Assembly (NCBI GenBank): GCA_023819145.1
Contig: JAMWCW010000013.1
Location: 1-39,372 of the forward strand
DNA: 39,372 nucleotides
From: Candidatus Omnitrophota bacterium
GTDB lineage: Bacteria; Omnitrophota; Gorgyraeia; DTHP01
Direction of reading: 5' to 3'
The position numbers and the translations under genes were made by a program. The notes beneath the pieces are model-generated. The model saw only the letters and a program-made list of their open reading frames with translations. It was not told where the DNA came from and searched no databases. Below are positions 33,631-39,372 of this stretch, one piece after another. Every line of letters begins with the position of its first letter. The stretch's first letter is position 1.

Positions 33631-34979
33631 AGTTTAAAATTATTGTACTATTTCTTCTTTTACTTTTTGGAAATACTCCTCGGATTCGGCCTTCACAGCC
33701 TAAGAGACTAAATGTGATTCTCATTACCGTAGACTCCCTAAGACCAGACCACTTGGGTTGCTATGGGTATAAAAGAAATACCTCACCCAATATTGATAGA
33801 TTAGCAAATGAAGGAGTGGTATTTACTCAGGCTATTGCTCAAGGACCTGCCACCATTCCCTCATTACCTTCCTTATTTTATTCCAATTATTTTAGAAGCG
33901 GAGACTGGGGTAAAGATTTGGCTGATGTAAAAGAAGTTGATATTTCTTTCTCTAATCTGGCAGAAATCTTGAGAACTAATGGATATTTTACTGTTTTTAT
34001 CTGTGCTCATTCAGTTATACCGGAGATAAAGGCTTTTCAGAAGGGATGGGATAATTTAATAAAATTTAAAAATAGGAAACCCAATGCTAAAATAGTTACT
34101 CAAAAAGCTATAGAGTTTATAAAGAGATCCGGTAACCAACCGTTCTTTGTCTGGATTCATTATATGGATGCCCATGCTCCTTATATAGTGCCTTATAAAT
34201 ATAAAAAATTATTTATTGGAGACAAATTTTATTTACCTCCTAAGAGGGTTAGCATAGTAAATAACAAAGAAGGAAGGGGTGGTATTTATAAGCCTTTGGT
34301 TTATAAAGGAATCACGGATCTAAGCTATTATATTGCTCAATACGACGCTGCTATAAAGTATATTGATGACCAGATATGGTTAATTATTAAAGAATTGTTC
34401 AGATTCGGCTTAGAAAATAATACATTAATAATCATAACCGCAGACCATGGAGAAGCCTTTGGAGAACATGGTTTCTTTTTAGTTCATAGTTATGCCTTAT
34501 TTGATGAATTCATAAAGGTTCCTCTAATTATAAAGATACCTTCCGTAACCCTTGGAGGGAAAATAATTGACAAGCAGGTTCAACTTGTGGATATAGTTCC
34601 TACTATTTTAGATATTTTGAAAATCGATAATAATTATAAAATGGAAGGGATTAGTCTTTTACCGTTGATTTTTACAGGAGAAGGATATAATAGAGAATAT
34701 GCTTTTAGTACAGCGGGAATAATGAGTTGTATAAGAACTTCGGGGTGGAAATTGATACTTTATGAAGACACGCAAAGAGGGAATAGTTATTTTTTGTTTA
34801 ACTTGAAAAAGGATAAGGATGAGTTAGTAAATTTAATGGGTTTTAGAAATAACCAATTTGAATTTCTAAGACAAATATTGGATAATTGTTTGAAGAGAGT
34901 TAGTTTTGATTTTATTGTAGGCAATTCATTGGATAGAGGAGTAAAGGAAAGATTAAAAAGTTTAGGGTATGTTCAATAA
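33627..34979 (+). CDS. Sulfatase-fold (alkaline phosphatase superfamily) enzyme
   Basis: A 450-residue paralogue of the 27213 protein. It has a hydrophobic N-terminus (about 4-15), NVILITVDSLRPDHLGCYGY (metal Asp36), ITADHGEAFGEH and the terminal RLKSLGYVQ. No CxPxR formylglycine motif exists; GPATIPSLPSLFYSN places Thr76 at the nucleophile position, as in Thr-type members of the superfamily. It is compact where the paralogue carries a ~150-residue insert. The start codon overlaps the end of palindrome copy 2 and the upstream stop (ATGA), with no visible RBS. It is probably periplasmic and acts on a sulfated or phosphorylated glycan (inference). Confidence 0.83.
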   Translation: MKFKIIVLFLLLLFGNTPRIRPSQPKRLNVILITVDSLRPDHLGCYGYKRNTSPNIDRLANEGVVFTQAIAQGPATIPSLPSLFYSNYFRSGDWGKDLADVKEVDISFSNLAEILRTNGYFTVFICAHSVIPEIKAFQKGWDNLIKFKNRKPNAKIVTQKAIEFIKRSGNQPFFVWIHYMDAHAPYIVPYKYKKLFIGDKFYLPPKRVSIVNNKEGRGGIYKPLVYKGITDLSYYIAQYDAAIKYIDDQIWLIIKELFRFGLENNTLIIITADHGEAFGEHGFFLVHSYALFDEFIKVPLIIKIPSVTLGGKIIDKQVQLVDIVPTILDILKIDNNYKMEGISLLPLIFTGEGYNREYAFSTAGIMSCIRTSGWKLILYEDTQRGNSYFLFNLKKDKDELVNLMGFRNNQFEFLRQILDNCLKRVSFDFIVGNSLDRGVKERLKSLGYVQ

Positions 34980-34983
34980 AGTA

Positions 34984-35022
34984 TAATTTTACAAAACAGG
35001 ACTGTCCTTAATTGTAAAATTA
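34984..35022. repeat. 39-bp REP-like palindrome, copy 3 (perfect arms)
   Basis: The arms TAATTTTACAA and TTGTAAAATTA are exact reverse complements. The centre is AGGAC-T-GTCCT, and the two 3-base spacers (AAC/TAA) would form a symmetric internal loop. It lies one base before the ATG of the RAYT gene and five bases after the stop of the sulfatase-fold gene. Confidence 0.92.
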
Positions 35023-35023
35023 G

Positions 35024-35914
35024 ATGGATAATTTGAATTTGATAGAGGAAGGAAAGATTAAACGGTATTTCAATTTGAAATATAGAATTATTTATCCTGA
35101 GGCAATTTATCATATAACCCAACGTGCTCCAGGGATGGAGCAGATATTTTTGGAGCGTGCTGACTATTTATATATGCTCCATCTGCTTAAGGAAAAATCA
35201 AGGGAATTTAAGTTAGATGTCTATGCTTATGCTTTCCTTCCCAACCATATACATCTTTTATTAAAGATTACTGAACCCAATTTAAGTAAGGCTCTTAAGA
35301 ATATTTTTGAAACCTATGCCATATATTTTAATAAAAAATATCAGAGAAAAGGGCATGTTTTTTGTGGCAGATTTAGAGCTTCATTATGTTTAGACGAAGC
35401 TTATTTTCTTGTTGCCTCACTTTACATCCATCTCAATCCTTATAAAGCTGGTTTAGCCCAAGAACCTGATAAATATCCTTGGTCCTCTTGTTCGTTATAT
35501 ACACAGCTTGGATCAAAGAAATCATTTATAAAGACAGAGATTATACTTAATTTATTGAACGAAGAGGAAAATGAAGCAAAAAAGAGATATTTTGAGTTAA
35601 TTTTAGAGGGAATGGGTTTAGAGATGGAGAATATTTTTGAAAATCCCAAGGTTGTAATCTCTTTGAGAAATAGACTATCTAAGAAAATTAAAGATTTGGC
35701 TAGATTAATTATGAAAAACGATTTATTTGTTGATGAAGATTTAAAAGAAGAAATCCAAAAATTTCAGAAAAAGAAAAAGATAAAAACACCTGAAGAATTG
35801 AACGCAAGAAAGTATCTGATTAAGCAACTTTTTAATAGAGGGTTTAGCATTTCCGAGATTGCTGAGAAATTGGGTAAGACAAGGCAGAGTATTTATTACA
35901 ATTTGACAAAATAG
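35024..35914 (+). CDS. REP-associated tyrosine transposase (Y1/HUH, IS200-like)
   Basis: Residues ~15-155 form a Y1_Tnp domain. The HUH motif HIH is at 75-77 (FLPNHIHLLLK), followed by GHVFCGRFRA and the catalytic Tyr segment SLYIHLNPYKAG (probably Tyr134), then YPWSS. Members cut and join single-stranded DNA at REP hairpins. A C-terminal extension to 296 residues is charged and ends in a helix-turn-helix, FSISEIAEKLGKTRQSIYYN, that could help recognise the repeat. The TAG stop lies within palindrome copy 4 and the ATG is one base after copy 3. No Shine-Dalgarno is visible, so expression is probably low. Confidence 0.88.
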   Translation: MDNLNLIEEGKIKRYFNLKYRIIYPEAIYHITQRAPGMEQIFLERADYLYMLHLLKEKSREFKLDVYAYAFLPNHIHLLLKITEPNLSKALKNIFETYAIYFNKKYQRKGHVFCGRFRASLCLDEAYFLVASLYIHLNPYKAGLAQEPDKYPWSSCSLYTQLGSKKSFIKTEIILNLLNEEENEAKKRYFELILEGMGLEMENIFENPKVVISLRNRLSKKIKDLARLIMKNDLFVDEDLKEEIQKFQKKKKIKTPEELNARKYLIKQLFNRGFSISEIAEKLGKTRQSIYYNLTK

Positions 35915-35937
35915 GACAGTCCTTAATTGTAAAATTA
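35899..35937. repeat. 39-bp REP-like palindrome, copy 4
   Basis: Arms CAATTTGACAA and TTGTAAAATTA, spacers AAT/TAA, centre AGGAC-A-GTCCT. It supplies the RAYT stop codon and ends on the first base of the ATG at 35937. It is identical to copy 2 over 41 bases, including the following TGAAG. Confidence 0.9.
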
Positions 35938-37406
35938 TGAAGATAGTTTTGGCAAATTCTATTGGAAAAGATAAAAATGGTTTTTATATAATACACTCTC
36001 CTTCACGCTGGTCAGAAGGGGTTAAGTCTTTGTATAACTGGTTTGCCTATTACCCCTGGGAATTGGCTTATACCTCTTCACTTCTAAAGAGAGAAACAAA
36101 TCATAAAGTTAAATTAGTTGACGGTTGCCTGGAGAGATTTGATTTAGAAAACTATTATAGAAAGATATTACAGGAAAAGCCAAATTGGTTAATTATGGAA
36201 TCCGCTACAAGGATGATTGAAGAAAATTTAGAATTGGCTATAAAGATTAAAAAAAAATTAGGGACAAAGATTGTTTTTGTTGGTCAGCATGCTTCAGCAT
36301 TTCCAGAAGAATTAATCAATAAAGGAGTAGATTATGTTTGTATTGGCGAATACGAATTAACGGTTTTAGAACTATTACAAGGTAAAGACCCTAAAAATAT
36401 TTTAGGGCTTTACCAAAATCCCAGAAGACCCCTCTTAGATATAAATTATTTACCTTTTCCTGAAGATGAAGATGTTAGGCGTATTGATTACGGTATCCCT
36501 GGAGAGCCATCTTCAGAATATATAGAGATTCAGATGTATGCTTCTCGTGGATGCCCCAGGTCTTGCAATTTTTGTGTAGCAAGGAATATTTATTATGCTC
36601 AAGCTAACTGGCGTCCCAGAAAAATTGAGAATATAATTTCTGAAATAAAATATTTAAAAAATAGATATCATCAAATGGAGGGAATATTTTTTGATGAAGA
36701 GGTGCATAATGTAAATAGAGATTTTGTATTGAATTTATGCCAGGCAATAAAAGAGAATGGTTTAAATAAACTTCATTATGAGGCGATGTGCGATATCTGG
36801 TTTATGGATGAAGAGGTGCTTGAGGCAATGCGTGAAGCGGGATATTATAAGATTAGATTTGGCATTGAAACTGCAAGCGAAGCAGTTGCTAATGGAATTA
36901 ATAAACAATTAGACTTGAAAAAGTTATTCCTTTTGCTTAACCGAGCAAAGGAAATAGGTTTTAAAAACTACGGAACATTTATGTTTGGTGCATGGAATTC
37001 TACAAAAGAGAACGATTTAGAGACTATAGACCTAATGAAGAGATTAATTATTAATGGTCTTCTTGATAATACCCAGATTTCTATCTGCACACCCCAACCT
37101 GGGACAAAATTCTATAGATTGGTAAAGGAAAAAGGTTATTTGGTAGAAAATGATTATTCTAAATTTGATGGAGGAAATTTCAGTGTAGTAAGTTATCCAA
37201 AATATAAAAAGGAAGAAATTGAAGAAATAAAAAATTTAGCCTTGAAAATAAGAGACCATTTATATTTTGTCTATCGCTTTAAAACTTGCTTATGGCTTAA
37301 TTGGCTAATTTATATATGGAAAAAATACGGATTTTGGAAAACAACTAAAAAAATCTTTATCCGTTTTTTGAAGGAACTTAACTTTTTATGGCAAAAATTT
37401 CAATAA
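35937..37406 (+). CDS. B12-binding-type radical SAM protein
   Basis: The N-terminal cobalamin-type domain has SPSRWSEGVKSL and YPWELAYTSSLL, similar in layout to residues ~300-340 of the 16760 protein, then VGQHASAFPEE and CIGEYELTVLEL. No DxHxxG is seen. The radical SAM core has CX3CX2C at Cys206, Cys210 and Cys213 (ASRGCPRSCNFC), then FFDEEVHN, RFGIETASEAVANGINK and FMFGAWNSTKEND. At 489 residues it lacks the extra domain of the 16760 protein. It starts on the last base of palindrome copy 4 and overlaps the downstream GT2 by 19 bases. Confidence 0.86.
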   Translation: MKIVLANSIGKDKNGFYIIHSPSRWSEGVKSLYNWFAYYPWELAYTSSLLKRETNHKVKLVDGCLERFDLENYYRKILQEKPNWLIMESATRMIEENLELAIKIKKKLGTKIVFVGQHASAFPEELINKGVDYVCIGEYELTVLELLQGKDPKNILGLYQNPRRPLLDINYLPFPEDEDVRRIDYGIPGEPSSEYIEIQMYASRGCPRSCNFCVARNIYYAQANWRPRKIENIISEIKYLKNRYHQMEGIFFDEEVHNVNRDFVLNLCQAIKENGLNKLHYEAMCDIWFMDEEVLEAMREAGYYKIRFGIETASEAVANGINKQLDLKKLFLLLNRAKEIGFKNYGTFMFGAWNSTKENDLETIDLMKRLIINGLLDNTQISICTPQPGTKFYRLVKEKGYLVENDYSKFDGGNFSVVSYPKYKKEEIEEIKNLALKIRDHLYFVYRFKTCLWLNWLIYIWKKYGFWKTTKKIFIRFLKELNFLWQKFQ

Positions 37407-38317
37407 TCATTGTGACTTGTAATGCGATAAAAATAATTAAAGATTGCCTTGATTCAGTCTTTCTACAGGATTTTAAGGATTTTGAGGTGATTGTAGTGGA
37501 CAATAACTCTTTAGATAGGACAAAAGAATTTATAAAAGATAATTTTCCTCAGGTAAAATTGATTGAAAATAAAAAAAATTTAGGATTTTGTCGGGCAAAT
37601 AATCAGGGGATTGAAATTGCAAGAGGGGAATTTATTCTTACACTAAATAGTGATGTGGTTTTAGAAAATAATTTTCTAACTGAGTTAATAAAGGCAGCAG
37701 AAGAGACCTCTCGAAATATCGGGATGTTCAGTCCAAAGATTCTTAAAATGGATAGAAAAACTATTGATTCTATGGGAATAATTTTGACCCGCATAAGAAG
37801 ATTTTATAACCGAGGAAAAGATGGGGTTGATTATGGTCAATATGATGATAAGAAAGAGATTTTTGGTCCATCGGCTGCCTGTGCTTTATATAAAAGAGAA
37901 ATGCTTGATAAAATCAAAAAAAATGTTGAATATTTTGATAACGATTTTTTCTTCTTAGTAGAGGATGTAGATTTAGCCTGGCGGGCAAATCTAAAAGGTT
38001 TTAGGGGATTATTTGTCCCTAATGCTATATGCTATCATTTAGGAAATGGTTCCAGAATGAGTAAAAAAAGACGTCAGTATTTATCTTTCCGCAATCGCTA
38101 TTTGATGATGATAAAAAATGAAAGCTGGAGCCATTTTTTAAAAATTTCGGGCTATTTTTTAATCTATGATATCTCAAGATTTTTCTATTTAATCTTTAGT
38201 AATCTACTTATTTTTAAAGCAATTTTTGAAATAATCTATCTTTTGCCAAAGATGCTTAAGAAACGCAGATTTTATTTTGGAGAAAGAAGTTCTATTTTAT
38301 ATAGAAATATTTTTTAA
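37388..38317 (+). CDS. GT2 glycosyltransferase, rhamnosyltransferase-like
   Basis: This is a GT-A fold, inverting GT2. It begins ISIIIVTCNAIKIIKDCLDS, has the VIVVDNNSLDRTKEF nucleotide motif, NLGFCRANNQGI, the DxD-position LTLNSDVVLE, and the FFFLVEDVDLAWRANLKGF acceptor/base motif typical of WbbL/RfbF-like rhamnosyltransferases. After ~230 residues come two hydrophobic stretches and a basic tail, as in membrane-associated members. It is the last glycan gene of the + strand block. Its 3' end overlaps the decayed minus-strand gene remnant. Rhamnose specificity is not proven. Confidence 0.85.
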   Translation: MAKISIIIVTCNAIKIIKDCLDSVFLQDFKDFEVIVVDNNSLDRTKEFIKDNFPQVKLIENKKNLGFCRANNQGIEIARGEFILTLNSDVVLENNFLTELIKAAEETSRNIGMFSPKILKMDRKTIDSMGIILTRIRRFYNRGKDGVDYGQYDDKKEIFGPSAACALYKREMLDKIKKNVEYFDNDFFFLVEDVDLAWRANLKGFRGLFVPNAICYHLGNGSRMSKKRRQYLSFRNRYLMMIKNESWSHFLKISGYFLIYDISRFFYLIFSNLLIFKAIFEIIYLLPKMLKKRRFYFGERSSILYRNIF

Positions 38318-38495
38318 GGAAAGATATAATAGAAGGACAATTCCAAAAACCAACCCATTGTAGCGGTAGATTTTTCGGAGGGAAATATGGTTTATATTTC
38401 TGTGGAGGAGAATTATAGTGAAAATAGAAAAGATAAAGTGATAGAATACCAATTAAGAGAGAAAATTTTGCAAAAGAGATAACTCTCAAGACAAA
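38297..38495 (-). pseudogene. Decayed 3' end of a membrane-protein gene, duplicate of 39168-39372
   Basis: Read on the minus strand, bases ~38490-38425 give ISFAKFSLLIGILSLYLF. A shift of frame near 38425 then gives SLRKIYRY-GLVFGI-LLLYL to a TAA at 38297-38299. The same order of residues is uninterrupted in the minus-strand frame at 39168-39372 (ISFCKFSFII, then SLRKIYRYAGLVFGISILLY). DNA similarity between the two stretches is plain on the + strand too (for example both contain TAGATTTTTC and GAAAATTTT/GAAAATTTA). It is a frameshifted, 5'-truncated copy that occupies the gap before the MNT gene. Confidence 0.62.
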
Positions 38496-38503
38496 AAGAA
38501 GAG

Positions 38504-38809
38504 ATGAAAGTTAAATTCAAACAAATAAAAATTTACGCTGAAAAAATAAAAGAGAAGTTTAGCCCCAAAAAGATTATTCTCTTTGGTTCTTATGCATCGG
38601 GTAAAATAACTAAAGATAGCGATGTGGATTTACTCATAATAATAGATACTAAAATAAGATCTATTAATCAGGCGGTCTTGATAAGAAAAGAAATCCCCTC
38701 GCCTTTTCCTTTAGATTTAATAGTTAAAACACCCGATGAGGTAAAGGAAAGAATTAAAAAGGGAGATTTCTTCATGAAAACAATCGTGAAAAAGGGAAAA
38801 CATTTATGA
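38504..38809 (+). CDS. mntA: MNT-type minimal nucleotidyltransferase (antitoxin)
   Basis: A 101-residue minimal nucleotidyltransferase. The motif IILFGSYASGKITKDSDVDL has the GS...(D/S)xD pattern of the polymerase-beta superfamily, with Gly28-Ser29 and the metal pair Asp40/Asp42. In known pairs the MntA antitoxin adds AMP to its HEPN partner and silences it. AAGAAGAG precedes the ATG at good spacing. It overlaps the HEPN gene by four bases (ATGA). The MNT-first order is common in such pairs. Assignment to the toxin-antitoxin class rests on this pairing. Confidence 0.86.
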   Translation: MKVKFKQIKIYAEKIKEKFSPKKIILFGSYASGKITKDSDVDLLIIIDTKIRSINQAVLIRKEIPSPFPLDLIVKTPDEVKERIKKGDFFMKTIVKKGKHL

Positions 38810-39186
38810 AGGAAATAACCAAAGAATGGATTAAAAAAGCTGAAGAGGATTATAGAGTCGCGATTAGAGAATTTAAAGCCAAACCCCTGGCATGTTATGC
38901 AGTATGCTTTCATAGTCAGCAATGTATAGAGAAATATATGAAGGCTATATTACAGGAGAATAATGTATCTTTTGAGAAAATACACGATTTAGAGATTCTT
39001 CTTAGTGACTGCAAAAAATTTACTCCTTCTTTAGAAAATTATAGAGAAGAATTAATCTGGCTTACCACATTTGCTGTAGAAGTTCGCTATCCTGGTTTTG
39101 AGATTAATAAAATAGATGCAGAGAAAGCTATAAATTTTATGAGAAAAATAAGGAGAATCTTGAGGGGCTACTTTAAAGAAAAATAA
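38806..39186 (+). CDS. hepT: HEPN-domain protein (probable toxin of an MNT-HEPN pair)
   Basis: The 126 residues are all-helical with the COG2250-type HEPN pattern: WIKKAEEDYRVA at the start, CYAVCFHSQQCIEKYMKAIL (about 30-49), KIHDLEILL, and VEVRYPGFEI near the end. The classical RX4-6H RNase motif of HepT is not obvious; Arg94-Tyr95-Pro96 occupies that region, as in many COG2250 proteins, so RNase activity is uncertain. It is coupled to the MNT gene by an ATGA overlap. It ends 19 bases inside the convergent membrane-protein gene on the other strand. Confidence 0.84.
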   Translation: MKEITKEWIKKAEEDYRVAIREFKAKPLACYAVCFHSQQCIEKYMKAILQENNVSFEKIHDLEILLSDCKKFTPSLENYREELIWLTTFAVEVRYPGFEINKIDAEKAINFMRKIRRILRGYFKEK

Positions 39187-39372
39187 CCATTAAAAAGAAG
39201 ATATAAAAGAATGCTTATTCCGAAGACCAAACCTGCATAGCGATAGATTTTTCTGAGAGAAGAGTAATTTATCTCTTTTTTAGTGAGAAGAATGGCTATG
39301 TGAAAGGTTAACAAAAATAAAAAGCCAGCAATTATAAAAGAAAATTTACAAAAAGATATAAATGCTAAGATT
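39168..39372 (-). CDS. Integral membrane protein, C-terminal part (LysE-like?), runs off the window
   Basis: An open minus-strand frame of 67 codons ends at a stop codon (CTA on the + strand) at 39168-39170 and has no start in the window. It encodes two hydrophobic helices joined by a basic linker: ISFCKFSFIIAGFLFLLTFH, then KKEINYSSLRKIYRYAGLVF and GISILLYLLFN. The last helix with AGLVFGISILLY resembles the C-terminal end of LysE-type exporters, but the fragment is too short to be sure. A decayed copy lies at 38297-38495. It converges with the HEPN gene, overlapping it by 19 bases. Confidence 0.6.
   Translation of the reverse strand, partial: ILAFISFCKFSFIIAGFLFLLTFHIAILLTKKEINYSSLRKIYRYAGLVFGISILLYLLFNGYFSLK

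Larger units (their letters stand above)
34984..35937 (+). mobile_element. Putative RAYT unit bounded by two palindromes
   Basis: A transposase gene of the Y1/HUH REP-associated type (RAYT) is bounded on the left by palindrome copy 3 and on the right by copy 4, and almost nothing else lies between. The stop codon of the gene is inside copy 4. This is the arrangement expected of a RAYT with its own REP elements. No target-site duplication is expected for HUH enzymes, and none is claimed. Confidence 0.75.

Noticed and set aside
29061-35937. Palindrome copies as a CRISPR array
   Set aside because: Spacing between copies is from about 0.9 to 4.5 kb with genes between them, there are only four copies, and no cas genes are present.
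38388-38482. Short + strand frame starting MVYISVEEN with GGAGGG upstream
   Set aside because: It is antisense to the duplicated membrane-gene end and is not preserved in the second copy; no family is recognisable.
38292-38489. 65-codon minus-strand open frame as a gene
   Set aside because: Only its first part matches the membrane-gene copy at 39168. The rest is out of frame with it, so it is a frameshifted remnant and not a gene.

Overview
This is an AT-rich bacterial window. It encodes murein synthesis, a polysaccharide ABC exporter and many glycosyltransferases, so the cell very probably has a peptidoglycan wall and a glycan-decorated surface, most likely a Gram-negative-type envelope. 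The density of radical SAM enzymes, atypical sulfatases and B12-type radical SAM proteins recalls uncultivated lineages such as Omnitrophota. That assignment is a low-confidence inference, because no rRNA or other marker is present.

Layout. (1) 1-6634, + strand: the end of a division and cell wall (dcw) cluster in classical order, ftsW (partial)-murG-murC-murB-ddl-ftsQ-ftsA, tightly packed or overlapping. ftsZ does not follow ftsA, and FtsA has altered ATPase motifs. (2) 6653-22236, + strand: a new transcription unit opened by a near-consensus sigma-70 promoter. It encodes a GT4 glycosyltransferase, a WecA/TagO-like initiating phosphoglycosyl transferase, an FAD amine-oxidase-fold enzyme, three paralogous radical SAM/SPASM proteins, two B12-type radical SAM proteins, the Wzm/Wzt exporter, a 38-residue membrane peptide, a second GT4 and a DPM1-like GT2. 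(3) 22178-26061, - strand: a GT39-like membrane glycosyltransferase, a methyltransferase and a B12-type radical SAM protein. (4) 26107-38317, + strand: a GT4, two paralogous sulfatase-fold proteins, a truncated TauE-like gene, cysD and cysN, a membrane-anchored phosphodiesterase-fold protein, a RAYT-type transposase, another B12-type radical SAM protein and a GT2. (5) 38504-39186: an MNT-HEPN toxin-antitoxin pair lying between a decayed and an intact copy of the 3' end of a membrane-protein gene on the opposite strand.

How it fits together. Regions 2-4 read as one surface-glycan locus. A lipid-linked sugar is started by the WecA-like enzyme and extended by GT4/GT2 enzymes. It is probably modified by radical SAM enzymes, a methyltransferase, APS-dependent sulfation and alkaline-phosphatase-superfamily enzymes, and then exported by Wzm/Wzt. 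The DPM1-like GT2 and the GT39-like enzyme form a plausible polyprenyl-phosphate-sugar donor/acceptor pair.

The most original signals are these. An unrecognised domain of about 190 residues occurs twice in the Wzt C-terminus and once at the N-terminus of the neighbouring radical SAM protein. Three SPASM paralogues share an unusual signature and are interleaved with B12-type enzymes around the exporter. Four same-orientation copies of a 39-bp palindrome lie within 7 kb; two of them bracket the RAYT gene and all four sit at gene edges, supplying stop codons, start-codon bases and a truncation point.
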